From Curtobacterium sp. MCBD17_032 (GTDB lineage Bacteria > Actinomycetota > Actinomycetes > Actinomycetales > Microbacteriaceae), in the NCBI RefSeq assembly GCF_003234855.1, contig NZ_QKTO01000001.1, positions 496,001 through 560,000 on the forward strand: 64,000 nucleotides of DNA, given 5' to 3'. The notes beneath the pieces are model-generated. The model saw only the letters and a list, made by a program, of their open reading frames with translations. It was not told where the DNA came from and did no database searches. Below, piece by piece: positions 21,216 to 30,236 of this stretch; the stretch's first letter is position 1, and each line of letters begins with the position of its first letter. A program made the translations under genes and the position numbers.

Positions 21216-23282
21216 GTGCAGCTCCGTGCCGCCGCCGTCGCCCTCGTGGCCGCGTCCGCGCTCGTGCTCACCGCCTGCACCGGGACCGGTGCCGAGACCG
21301 CGACGGGAGGCCCGGACCGCACGACCGGGACCGGCTCACCGTCCGCGGGCGGCGCGTCCCGGACCGACGTCCTGGCCGCACTCGGCGAGGTGACGGAGAC
21401 CACCGCGGGCCCGATGCGCCTGGCAGACGGGCTCGTCCCGCCGACGAACCGCTGGTTCTCCGGCCTGGTGTACGGCGCCGCGCCGCAGCCGGTCTTCCCG
21501 ACCCCGATCTCGTGGCAGGTGACCGACGACGGCTTCGCCGCCGGGCTGCCGGTGGTCAGCGCCACCGAGAAGACCATCGCCGGCGGCGCGGTGCAGCAGG
21601 TCGGGCTCGACCTCGGCGCCGACCGGACCCTCGTCTCGGCGTACGACCAGGTCTCCGTGACGGTCGAGCACCGCGACGGCGACCAGGTCGTCGGGCACAC
21701 CGTCCTGGCGCAGGGCTCGCCGCTCGTGTCGTACACGGCGGCAGCCGGACAGACCGTCCGCTCGACGGAGCGCATCACCGCGACCGGTGACGGTCCCGGT
21801 GGCACGACGACGGGCACCATCGCCGCCGACGGCCGCACGTGGGGCGTCGTCACGAGCGGGGCGGTCAGCGGCAGCGCGATCGACCTCGCCCGCGGCGGCA
21901 CCGTCGTCCTGTTCCCGGTGCCCGACGACGCGACACGGAAGCAGGTGCAGGCGCTGTCCACCGCGGCGGCGTCCCCGCTGCGGGAGGTCACACTCGCCCG
22001 CTCGTCGACCGGCACCGCGAGCGACGGCGAGCAGCGCACCGCCCTCGCGTACCGCACCGTAGCGCGCGGCGACACCGTCATCGTCCCGCAGCCCGGACAG
22101 GGCGCGACCGGTCTCGACTGCACGGGCCTGCACTACGCGACCATCACCGGGGACGCTCCCGTCTGCACCGGTGACGTGCTCCGGTTCGCCGCTCCGAGCC
22201 TCCAGGCCGACGACCGTCTGGACCTGTCCGGTCTGTCGTCCGCCGAGCGTGACGAGCTGGCCGCCCAGGTCCGCGCGGACGCCGGCGGGGTCTCCGAGGC
22301 GTCCTTCGGCGCCGACAGCTACGGCGGCGGCAAGGACCTGTACCGGGTGGCGAACCTGTACCGCCTCGCGACGCAGCTCGACCTGGACGACGTCGCCGCC
22401 GGTCTGCGCGAGCAGCTCGTCACGCAGATCGACCAGTGGACCGACCCGGACGGCTGCGGCGTCAGCGGCACGCGGTGCTTCCGGTACGACGACACCGTGA
22501 AGGGCCTCGTCGGCCAGGCGCCGTCCTACGGGTCGGACGAGTTCAACGACCACCACTTCCACTACGGCTACCTGCTGTCCGCGGCGGCGATCGTCGCGGA
22601 CGGCTCGGACGAGCTCGTGGCCGAGTGGGCGCCGGTGCTCGACCTCGTCGCCGCGGACATCGCGTCGCCGGAGGCCACGGCGTCGTTCCCCGAGCTCCGC
22701 GTGTACGACCCGTACGCGCAGCACTCCTGGGCCTCCGGGTACTCGCCGTTCGCCGACGGGAACAACCAGGAGTCCTCGTCCGAGGCCGTGTCCGCCTGGA
22801 ACGGGCTCGCCCGCTGGGGGACGGTCTCCGGGTCCCGGTCCACCGCGGAACTGGGGAGCTGGCTGCTCGCGAACGAGGCCGCGTCGGCGCAGCGGGACGT
22901 CCTCGACCCGGACCTGCGGGCGTTCCCCGGGTTCGAGCACACGATCGTCTCGCTGAACTGGGGCGGCAAGCGGGACCACGCCACGTGGTTCAGTGCGGAC
23001 CCGGCGGCACCGGCCGGCATCGAGCTCATCCCGATGCCCGCCGTCGCCACGGAGTACGTCGCGGCCGGGGGGAAGCAGCAGATCGCCCGGGTCCTCGACG
23101 AGGCATTGCCGGACGGCGACCACGCGGTGCAGTTCGGTGACTACCTGCTCATGTACCGGGCGCTCGCATCGGGTCGCCAGGCGGAGGCCGCGCTGGCCGA
23201 GGCACGGGACCTCCCCGCGGAGGACATCGACACCGGGAACACCCGGTCCTACCTGCTCGCCTGGATCATGGCGCGCGGGTAG
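21216..23282 (+). CDS. GH81 endo-beta-1,3-glucanase lipoprotein
   Basis: 688 aa; GTG start 2 bp after the HlyD-like gene. Lipoprotein signal with lipobox LTAC (Cys about residue 25), then a Thr/Gly/Ser linker. The N-terminal beta-sandwich starts with PTNRWFSGLVYG, which is typical of GH81; the catalytic (alpha/alpha)6 barrel carries FNDHHFHYGYLL (catalytic Asp region) and ADGNNQESSSEAVSAWNGL (catalytic Glu pair). GH81 enzymes cut beta-1,3-glucans such as laminarin and curdlan. Position behind a GT2 synthase parallels the cellulase found in cellulose operons, where the hydrolase trims or releases the product; degradation of fungal or plant callose is the alternative. Confidence 0.9.
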   Translation: MQLRAAAVALVAASALVLTACTGTGAETATGGPDRTTGTGSPSAGGASRTDVLAALGEVTETTAGPMRLADGLVPPTNRWFSGLVYGAAPQPVFPTPISWQVTDDGFAAGLPVVSATEKTIAGGAVQQVGLDLGADRTLVSAYDQVSVTVEHRDGDQVVGHTVLAQGSPLVSYTAAAGQTVRSTERITATGDGPGGTTTGTIAADGRTWGVVTSGAVSGSAIDLARGGTVVLFPVPDDATRKQVQALSTAAASPLREVTLARSSTGTASDGEQRTALAYRTVARGDTVIVPQPGQGATGLDCTGLHYATITGDAPVCTGDVLRFAAPSLQADDRLDLSGLSSAERDELAAQVRADAGGVSEASFGADSYGGGKDLYRVANLYRLATQLDLDDVAAGLREQLVTQIDQWTDPDGCGVSGTRCFRYDDTVKGLVGQAPSYGSDEFNDHHFHYGYLLSAAAIVADGSDELVAEWAPVLDLVAADIASPEATASFPELRVYDPYAQHSWASGYSPFADGNNQESSSEAVSAWNGLARWGTVSGSRSTAELGSWLLANEAASAQRDVLDPDLRAFPGFEHTIVSLNWGGKRDHATWFSADPAAPAGIELIPMPAVATEYVAAGGKQQIARVLDEALPDGDHAVQFGDYLLMYRALASGRQAEAALAEARDLPAEDIDTGNTRSYLLAWIMARG

Positions 23283-23348
23283 CGGGCGCCGGATCCCGGG
23301 AGCGCATCGGGGGACGCGCTCCTGGGCTCCGGCACACCTCAGGCGGCC

Positions 23349-23354
23349 TACCGT
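23349..23354 (+). promoter_or_regulatory. -10 element of the lipoprotein gene, leaderless
   Basis: TACCGT, seven bases before the ATG at 23362. Confidence 0.4.
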
Positions 23355-23361
23355 CGGGATC

Positions 23362-23886
23362 ATGACCACCTTGCGCGCGAAGACCACCGCCACCCTCGTC
23401 GGCCTCGCCACCGTCGGCCTGCTGCTCGGCGGCTGCGCCAACGCCGGTGCCCAGAACGGCAACCCGGTCGGGAAGGTGCCGGGCTCCGAGGAGTCCGCGA
23501 CCCGCTCCGACCCGGGTCAGCGCAACAGCGCCCCGTGCGGGGTCGCCTCGAGTGCCGCCGTCGACGTGATCGACGAGGCCGTCGGACCGCACGACGGCAC
23601 CGACGTCGTGAGCGTCACGGAGAGCGACGAGGGCTGGTACCTCGGCGTCTCCGTCGCACCGAACACGAGCGACGACCCGAACGACGACGAGGTCGGCATC
23701 TGGGGCACCGAGGAGGACCCCACCGCCGAGGACTTCGACGGCATGGTCTTCCCGGTGAACAAGGTCGCCGAGGACGTCGTCGCCGACGAGCAGGGCTCCG
23801 CCACGGCAGCGCCGTCCGCGTTCTCCGAGACGTCGAAGGCCGCGAAGCAGGTCCAGAGCTGCATCGTCGAGGCCGTCGACCACTGA
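23362..23886 (+). CDS. Hypothetical lipoprotein
   Basis: 174 aa. Signal peptide with lipobox LLGGC (Cys about 25) and a linker rich in Asn, Gly and Ser. The mature domain is acidic (VGPHDGTDVVSVTESDEGWYLGVSVAPNTSDDPNDDEVGIWGTEEDPTAEDFDG in parts) with two further cysteines (NSAPCGVASS and VQSCIVEAV near the end) that may form a disulfide. No known family. The ATG is preceded at seven bases by TACCGT, so it is probably transcribed separately from the glucanase. It converges with nei, with one base between the two stop codons. Confidence 0.8.
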   Translation: MTTLRAKTTATLVGLATVGLLLGGCANAGAQNGNPVGKVPGSEESATRSDPGQRNSAPCGVASSAAVDVIDEAVGPHDGTDVVSVTESDEGWYLGVSVAPNTSDDPNDDEVGIWGTEEDPTAEDFDGMVFPVNKVAEDVVADEQGSATAAPSAFSETSKAAKQVQSCIVEAVDH

Positions 23887-23887
23887 G

Positions 23888-24667
23888 TCAGGTCTGGCAG
23901 CGTGGGCACCAGTAGGTGTCCCGCAGCGTGAGCTCGGACTCGCCGAGGTCGCCCGACCGGATGCGCGTGCCGCAGCGCAGGCAGGGCTTCCCGGCCCGGT
24001 TGTAGACCCAGAACCGCTGCCCCGGGCGGTCGACGCCCGTGGTCACCCGGTTGCTCCGGTCGCGGTTGGCGACGATGAGCCGGGAGGCCATGGTCACCAT
24101 CCGCGCGGGGTCGCGCAGCTCGGCGACGGGGCGCGTCGGCAGCACGCCCCGCAGGAAGCAGAGCTCGTTGCGGTAGACGTTCCCGAGGCCCGCCATCACC
24201 CGCTGGTCGAGGAGGGCGAGGCCGACCGGACGCTCCGGGTCCGCGGTGAGGTTCGCGAGGGCGAGGTCGGCGTCCCAGTCCGGGCCGAGCAGGTCCGGGC
24301 CGAGGTGCCCGACGACGGTGGACTCCTGGTCGCGCGGGACCACCTCGAGGACCCCGAGCGTGAACCCGACGGTCGAGACGTCCGCCGCGTCGAGCACGAC
24401 ACGGGCCTGGAACGCGGGACGGCGCCAGCGCTCGCCGGGACGGTAGACGTCCCACCGGCCCTCCATCTTCAGGTGCGAGTGGACGGTGAGGTCGCCGATC
24501 CGGTGCAGCAGGTGCTTGCCGCGCGGCACGACCTCGTCGACCGTCCGCCCCACCAGGTCGAGGGTGGCGAAGGCCGGCACCCGGAAGTCGCTGCGTGTCA
24601 GGACCTTCCCGGCGAGTGCGGCGTGCAGCCGCGCCGCCGCCCGGAAGACGGTGTCGCCCTCAGGCAC
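23888..24667 (-). CDS. nei: Endonuclease VIII-type DNA glycosylase/AP lyase (Fpg/Nei family)
   Basis: 259 aa; GTG start gives the N-terminus PEGDTVFRAAARLHAAL, with the catalytic proline and glutamate after Met removal; PEGDT marks Nei rather than Fpg (PELPE). Other elements are the lysine in VPRGKHLLHRIG, the H2TH region (LLDQRVMAGLGNVYRNELCFLRGVLP), and the C-terminal zinc finger CLRCGTRIRSG...YWCPRC. It excises oxidised pyrimidines and cleaves the abasic site. It lies 24 bp downstream of lhr on the same strand, a neighbourhood that recurs in actinobacteria. Confidence 0.93.
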   Translation of the reverse strand: MPEGDTVFRAAARLHAALAGKVLTRSDFRVPAFATLDLVGRTVDEVVPRGKHLLHRIGDLTVHSHLKMEGRWDVYRPGERWRRPAFQARVVLDAADVSTVGFTLGVLEVVPRDQESTVVGHLGPDLLGPDWDADLALANLTADPERPVGLALLDQRVMAGLGNVYRNELCFLRGVLPTRPVAELRDPARMVTMASRLIVANRDRSNRVTTGVDRPGQRFWVYNRAGKPCLRCGTRIRSGDLGESELTLRDTYWCPRCQT

Positions 24668-24691
24668 GATCCACCTCAGGCTCGTTCGTCC

Positions 24692-27600
24692 TCATGCGCG
24701 GAGTCGCAGTCCCTGCGGGGTGGCCGTGAAGCCCGCGGTCCGGAGGGCCGTGCCGAGCGCGGTCTCGAGGACGAACTCCCCGTCGACCCGCTCCACCGAC
24801 AGCTTGCCGAGGCCGGTCCGCACCGTGGCCGCGATGGACGCCGCCGCGGCCGCGAGGTCGGCCGCGTCCTCGGTGAAGGTCAGGACGCTCTTGCCGCCGC
24901 GTTCGACGTAGACGGCGAGCTGTCCGTCGACGAGGACGACGAGTGCGCCCGCCTTCCGTCCGGGTCGGTGCCCGCGTCCGGTCTTCGACGGGGCCGTGGT
25001 CGCGCCCGTGCCTGTCGGGCCGGGGGAGCCGTCGACGGCTGCGTCCCCGTCGCCGGCGTCGTGCGGCCAGGGCAGCGCGGCGCCGTACGGGTTCGCCGGG
25101 TCGGTGGCGGCGAGCGTGAGCGCCTCTCGCACGCGGTCCGGGTCGGCGCGCTCCTCGTCGTCCAGGTCCTTCGCGTACGTGCGGAGCCGGTCGACTGTCG
25201 GTCCGGTCGCGAACTGCGCGGCCCCGAGCCCCTCGACGAAGTACCCGCGTCGGGCACGGCCGGACTCCTCGAACTTCGCGAGCACCCGGTAGACACCGGC
25301 GAAGCCGCCCCGGACGCCCTCGACCTGCACGGCCCCTCGGGTGACGACGCCGTAGCGTTCGAGCAGGAGTTCAGCGGTCGCCGCGGCCCGGACCGTCGCG
25401 TCGGGTTCGGCGAGCGGCAGGAGCGACCAGCGTCCGCCGACGTTCGGCGGCCCGGACTGGGTCGGCAGCGTCGGCCGCCGTCGCCCGCGGTAGGCGCGGG
25501 TCCGGGGCGCGGCCGACGCCCGCGCCTTCCCGCCGAGCATCGCCCGGAGCGGCGCGAACGTGTCGTTGGTGATCTGTCCGGCCCAGACGAGGTCCCAGAG
25601 GGCGGTCGTCAGCGCCTTGTCGTCGGTGCTCCCGACGGCCTGGCCCAGCTGGCGGAAGAAGTACGCGCCGCCGCCGGCGAGCGCGCCGAGCACGTCCCGC
25701 TGCAGCTCCGTCGTCTCGTCCCCGGCGGCCTCGGCGAGGGTCGTCGCCGCGGTGTCCGCGAGGTGCAGGCGCACCCAGCCGTCGTTGCCGGGCAGGGTCC
25801 CGCCACCCGACCAGAGGACCTCGCCCGTGGCGGTCAGCTCGTCGAGCATGCTCGGGGCGTAGTCGGACACCCGAGCCGGCAGCACGAGGGACTCCCACGA
25901 GCTGGCGGGCAGCGCGACGCCCGAGAGCTGGTCGACGACCTGCAGGACGCCGTCGATCCCGCGCAGGCCGCCGCGGGCACCGGGGACCCGGACGTGCTGC
26001 CATGCGGGCATGAACCGGGCGAGTGTGTCCGGGGACACCGGCTCGACCTCGTGCCGGAGCGCGGCGAGCGACTTCGTGCGGATGCGGCGCAGGACCTCGG
26101 CGTCGCACCACTCCGCGCCCTGCCGGTCCGGCCGGAACTCGCCCTCGACCAGGCGGCGGTCGGCGACGAGACGCCGCAGCGTGTCCTGCACGACCGCGAC
26201 GCCGAGGCCGAGCCGACCGGCGGCCTCCTGCAGGCTGAACGGCCCGTGGCTCCGGGCGTACCGGCCGACCAGGTCGCCGAGCGGGTCCGCGACCGGTTCG
26301 ACGAACGCGGTCGGCACGCCGATCGGCAGCGGGACGCCCAGTGCATCGCGGAGCCGGGACGCGTCCTCGATGACGGCCCACCGGGTGGCGCCGGCGTGCG
26401 AGAAGGCGAGGACCCGGCGGTCCCGCTCGAGCCCCTCGAGTGCCGCGCGCAGGGTGGTGCCCGCCTCGGTCCGGTCGGTGGTGTCGGCGAGCCAGCTGCG
26501 GTCGAGGAGTTCGTCGAGGTCGAGCGCGCCGACGAGTCGCAGGACGTCCACGACGCCCTCGACGTCCCGCGCCCGGCGGTCCGGGGAGAGGCGCTGCAGG
26601 TCGCGTTCGACGCCCTCGATGACGGCGGGGTCGAGGAGTTCACGCAGCTCCGCACGGCCGAGCAGCTCGCTGAGCAGCGTCGAGTCGAGCGACAGGGCGG
26701 CGGCCCGTCGTTCGGCGAGCGGCGAGTCGCCCTCGTACATGAAGGCGGCGACGTAGCCGAACAGGAGCGTCCGGGCGAACGGCGACGGCTGCTCGGTCTC
26801 GATCTCGACGAGTCGGATGCGCCGCCGGGCGATCTCGTCCGCGATCCCGAGCAGGGACGGGACGTCGTACACGTCCTGCAGGACCTCGCGTACGGTCTCG
26901 AGGAGGATCGGGAACGTCGGGTACTTCTGGGCGACCTCGAGCAGCTGGGACGCCCGCTGACGCTGCTGCCAGAGCGGCGAGCGGCGACCGGGGTCACGCC
27001 GGGGGAGCAGGAGCGCCCGCGCGGCGCACTCGCGGAACCGGGCGGCGAACAGCGCCGAGCCGCCGACCTCGTCCGTGACGATCGCCTCGAGGTCGTCGCG
27101 TTCGAAGACGAACAGGTCCGCACCGGGAGGCTCGGCGTCGGTCTCCGGGATCCGCACCACGATGCCGTCGTCGGCGGCCATCGCCCCGCCGTCGATCCCG
27201 TGCCGCTCCCGCAGGCGCGCCGCGACCGCGAGGGCCCACGGCGCGTGCACGGTCATGCCGTACGGCGAGTGCAGGATGAGGCGCCAGTCGCCGAGTTCGT
27301 CGCGGAAGCGCTCGACGACGAGCGTCGTGTCGCTCGGCACGTGGCCGGTGGCGGCGCGCTGGTCGCGGAGGAAGGTGATGAGGTTCGTGACCGCGCGGTC
27401 GTCGAGTCCGACGCCCGCCACCCGCGCGCGGGCGTCCTCGTCCGAGGCGGATTCGACCTCGCGCACGAAGGCACCGGTCGCGCGGCCGAGCTCCGCCGGT
27501 CGGCCCGGGCCGTCGCCCTTCCAGAACGGCACCCGCCCGGGTTGCCCGAACGCCGGACTGACCAGGACCCGGTCGTGCGTGATCTCCTCGATCCGCCAGC

Positions 27601-29416
27601 TCGTGGCGCCGAGTGCGAAGACGTCGCCCACGCGGGACTCGTAGACCATCTCCTCGTCGAGCTCGCCGACGCGGGATGCCCGTTCCCCGACCATGAAGAC
27701 GCCGAACATGCCGCGGTCGGGGATCGTGCCACCGCTCGTGACGGCGAGTCGCTGCGCACCGGGACGGCCGGTCAGCGTGCCGTGCACGCGGTCCCAGACC
27801 AGGCGCGGCCGCAGTTCCGCGAACTCGTCGCTCGGGTACCGCCCGGTGACGAGGTCGAGCGTCGCGTCGAACGCGGAGCGCGGCAGGCCGCTGAACGGGG
27901 CGCTCCGTCGGACCAGGTCGAACCAGTGCTCGACGTCCACGGTGTCGACGGACCCCGCGGCGACCGTGTGCTGCGCGAGCACGTCGAGCGGGTTCGCGGG
28001 GACGGAGATCGACTCGATCTGTCCGGCGACCATCCGCTCGACGGTGACGGCGCTGTTCACGAGGTCCGCCCGGTGCTTCGGGAAGAGCACGCCGCGGGAG
28101 ATCTCGCCCACCTGGTGCCCGGCTCGGCCGACACGCTGCAGGCCGCTCGCGACCGACGGCGGAGCCTCGACCTGGATGACGAGGTCGACCTCGCCCATGT
28201 CGATGCCGAGTTCGAGCGAGCTGGTGGCGACCACGCAGCGGAGCCGACCGGACTTCAGGTCGTCCTCGATGATCGCGCGCTGGTCCTTGGACACGGAGCC
28301 GTGGTGGGCGCGGGCGAGCACCGGCACGCTCGGGTCCGAGCCGCCGCCGTCGGTCTGTCCGGACTGGCCGACGAGCTGGGCCGGGGGTCGCCTCGGCGGG
28401 GCCACCGGTGCGTGCGCGGACGCCCGCGCCGGGGACTGCGCCACCGCCGCTGCGCCGACGGCCACGGGCTCGGCCACCTCGGTCGTCGCGAGCGCCCGCT
28501 CTTCGTGGATCTCGTTCAGCCGGGCGGTCAGGCGTTCGGCCAGCCGCCGGGAGTTCGCGAAGACGATCGTCGACCGGTGCTGCTCGATGAGGTCCACCAC
28601 GGACTCCTCGACGTGCGGCCAGATCGACCCGTTCGTCGGGCCCGAGGTCGCGTCGGCCCCGACCGGCGGCGCACCGAGCTCGGTCATGTCGTCGACGGGG
28701 ACGACCACGCGGAGGTCGAACGTCTTCTGCGCGGGTGGCGCGATGATCTGCACGGGAGCCCGGCCGCCGAGGAACCGGGCGACCTCCTCCGCCGGACGCA
28801 CGGTCGCGGACAGGCCGATGCGCTGCACGGGCCGCTCGAGCAGGTCGTCGAGACGCTCGAGCGACACGGCGAGGTGGGCACCCCGCTTGGAGGAGGCGAC
28901 GGCGTGCACCTCGTCGACGATGACCGTGTCGACGTTGACGAGCGTCTCGCGGGCCTTCGAGGTGAGCATGAGGTACAGCGACTCGGGCGTCGTGATGAGG
29001 ATGTCCGGCGGCAGCCGCAGGAGCTTCTGCCGGTCGGCCGACGGCGTGTCCCCGCTCCGGACCCCGACCGTGACCTCCGGCGGTTCCAGACCCATCCGCT
29101 TGGCGGTCTGCGTGATGCCGACCAGGGGACTCCGGAGGTTGCGTTCGACGTCGACGCCGAGGGCCTTCAGCGGCGACACGTAGAGCACCCGGGTCCGCTG
29201 CTTCGCGGGCGGGGTGTCGGTCGAGGCGATGAGCCGGTCGATCGACCAGAGGAACGAGGCGAGGGTCTTCCCGGAGCCGGTCGGGGCGATGACGAGCGCG
29301 TGCTGCCCGGTCGAGATCGCGTCCCACGCCCCGGCCTGCGCTGCCGTCGGTTCGCGGAAGGCGCCCCGGAACCACTCGGCGGTGGCGGGGGAGAAGCGCT
29401 CGAAGACGTCCGTCAT
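24692..29416 (-). CDS. lhr: Lhr-type large ATP-dependent helicase
   Basis: 1574 aa superfamily 2 helicase (E. coli Lhr is 1538). The N-terminal Lhr core has RFSPATAEWFRGAF, the Q-like region, Walker A APTGSGKT (about residue 45), DEVH in VIVDEVHAVASSKRG, LSATVRP, and RecA2 motifs VATSSLELGIDMGEVDLVIQ and QRVGRAGH. A winged helix and the Lhr beta-barrel follow, then about 700 residues of the C-terminal Lhr part (YPTFPILLETVREVLQDVYDVP). In mycobacteria Lhr is a damage-inducible 3'-5' translocating helicase (literature). I use the ATG at 29416; an upstream in-frame ATG at 29428 is possible. It probably forms an operon with nei. Confidence 0.94.
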   Translation of the reverse strand: MTDVFERFSPATAEWFRGAFREPTAAQAGAWDAISTGQHALVIAPTGSGKTLASFLWSIDRLIASTDTPPAKQRTRVLYVSPLKALGVDVERNLRSPLVGITQTAKRMGLEPPEVTVGVRSGDTPSADRQKLLRLPPDILITTPESLYLMLTSKARETLVNVDTVIVDEVHAVASSKRGAHLAVSLERLDDLLERPVQRIGLSATVRPAEEVARFLGGRAPVQIIAPPAQKTFDLRVVVPVDDMTELGAPPVGADATSGPTNGSIWPHVEESVVDLIEQHRSTIVFANSRRLAERLTARLNEIHEERALATTEVAEPVAVGAAAVAQSPARASAHAPVAPPRRPPAQLVGQSGQTDGGGSDPSVPVLARAHHGSVSKDQRAIIEDDLKSGRLRCVVATSSLELGIDMGEVDLVIQVEAPPSVASGLQRVGRAGHQVGEISRGVLFPKHRADLVNSAVTVERMVAGQIESISVPANPLDVLAQHTVAAGSVDTVDVEHWFDLVRRSAPFSGLPRSAFDATLDLVTGRYPSDEFAELRPRLVWDRVHGTLTGRPGAQRLAVTSGGTIPDRGMFGVFMVGERASRVGELDEEMVYESRVGDVFALGATSWRIEEITHDRVLVSPAFGQPGRVPFWKGDGPGRPAELGRATGAFVREVESASDEDARARVAGVGLDDRAVTNLITFLRDQRAATGHVPSDTTLVVERFRDELGDWRLILHSPYGMTVHAPWALAVAARLRERHGIDGGAMAADDGIVVRIPETDAEPPGADLFVFERDDLEAIVTDEVGGSALFAARFRECAARALLLPRRDPGRRSPLWQQRQRASQLLEVAQKYPTFPILLETVREVLQDVYDVPSLLGIADEIARRRIRLVEIETEQPSPFARTLLFGYVAAFMYEGDSPLAERRAAALSLDSTLLSELLGRAELRELLDPAVIEGVERDLQRLSPDRRARDVEGVVDVLRLVGALDLDELLDRSWLADTTDRTEAGTTLRAALEGLERDRRVLAFSHAGATRWAVIEDASRLRDALGVPLPIGVPTAFVEPVADPLGDLVGRYARSHGPFSLQEAAGRLGLGVAVVQDTLRRLVADRRLVEGEFRPDRQGAEWCDAEVLRRIRTKSLAALRHEVEPVSPDTLARFMPAWQHVRVPGARGGLRGIDGVLQVVDQLSGVALPASSWESLVLPARVSDYAPSMLDELTATGEVLWSGGGTLPGNDGWVRLHLADTAATTLAEAAGDETTELQRDVLGALAGGGAYFFRQLGQAVGSTDDKALTTALWDLVWAGQITNDTFAPLRAMLGGKARASAAPRTRAYRGRRRPTLPTQSGPPNVGGRWSLLPLAEPDATVRAAATAELLLERYGVVTRGAVQVEGVRGGFAGVYRVLAKFEESGRARRGYFVEGLGAAQFATGPTVDRLRTYAKDLDDEERADPDRVREALTLAATDPANPYGAALPWPHDAGDGDAAVDGSPGPTGTGATTAPSKTGRGHRPGRKAGALVVLVDGQLAVYVERGGKSVLTFTEDAADLAAAAASIAATVRTGLGKLSVERVDGEFVLETALGTALRTAGFTATPQGLRLRA

Positions 29417-29469
29417 GGTCCCGCCCATCCTGCTCCTGACCCCCGACAGCGTCCTGATGTGAGCGCTGC

Positions 29470-29499
29470 TTGACAATCCGAACAATACCGATCTATCGT
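29470..29499 (+). promoter_or_regulatory. Promoter of the padR-like gene with embedded operator
   Basis: TTGACA (29470-29475, perfect -35), 18-bp spacer, TATCGT (29494-29499). The palindrome CGAT-CT-ATCG (29489-29498) overlaps the -10 and is a likely self-repression site. A 7-bp stem (29510-29516 with 29524-29530) follows in the leader, and AAAGGAG precedes the ATG. Confidence 0.65.
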
Positions 29500-29558
29500 T
29501 ACTACATCGCGACCGGTACGAATCCGGTCGTGGACCATCCTCCACGAAAGGAGTCGTC

Positions 29559-30221
29559 ATGCACTCCATGGACGACCACACCAGCACCACGTCCCCCCGC
29601 GGCCCCTTCGGTCGCGGGCCCCGCGGACCCCGCTTCGGCGGCGCCCGCCAGCACCACGGCGCCGGGTTCCCGGGCCGTGACCACGACCACTCCGGTCGAG
29701 GCGGTCGCGGGTTCGGCGGACCCGGCTTCGGCGGGCCTGGCTTCGGGCCTGGCTTCGGCGGCGGCTTCGGCCCCGGTCGCGAGCGCCGGCGTCGCGGCGA
29801 CGTCCGGCTCGCCGTCCTCGGTCTCCTCGCCGAGGGCCCACAGAACGGGTACGCCGTCATCAAGACCATCGCCGAACGCACCGACGGCGCCTGGAAGCCG
29901 AGCCCCGGTTCGGTGTACCCGACGCTCCAGCAGCTCGTCGACGAGGACCTCGTCGTCTCGACGGGCGACGGCCGCAAGACGCTCTTCGAGCTCACCGACG
30001 CCGGTCGCGCCGAGGTCGCGGCGAAGGCCGACGAGATCGCCGCCGCGTGGGAGTCCACGCCCGGCATCCCGGACTCGCAGCGCGCGTTCGCCGAGTCCCT
30101 CCGCAGGGCGATGGGCGTGCTGCACATGTACCGGACCACCGCCACGGAGGCGCAGCTCGCCGCCGCCACCGAGGAGGTCGACCGGCTGCGCCGCACCCTC
30201 CTGCAGATCCTGGCCGACTGA
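29559..30221 (+). CDS. PadR-family transcriptional regulator with glycine/histidine-rich N-terminus
   Basis: 220 aa. Residues 1-75 are a low-complexity tail of Gly, Phe, Pro, Arg and His (GFGGPGFGGPGFGPGFGGGFGPG; five or more His). Residues about 80-150 are the PadR winged helix (DVRLAVLGLLAEGPQNGYAVIKTIAERTDGAWKPSPGSVYPTLQQLVDEDLV, with the family PSPGSVYPTLQQL motif). The C-terminal helices (residues 165-220) give dimerisation. PadR proteins repress efflux or detoxification genes and themselves; no efflux gene is adjacent, so here autoregulation is most obvious. The strong promoter and RBS (AAAGGAG) suggest it can be highly expressed. Confidence 0.9.
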   Translation: MHSMDDHTSTTSPRGPFGRGPRGPRFGGARQHHGAGFPGRDHDHSGRGGRGFGGPGFGGPGFGPGFGGGFGPGRERRRRGDVRLAVLGLLAEGPQNGYAVIKTIAERTDGAWKPSPGSVYPTLQQLVDEDLVVSTGDGRKTLFELTDAGRAEVAAKADEIAAAWESTPGIPDSQRAFAESLRRAMGVLHMYRTTATEAQLAAATEEVDRLRRTLLQILAD

Positions 30222-30236
30222 CCCCGGACCGCGGGG

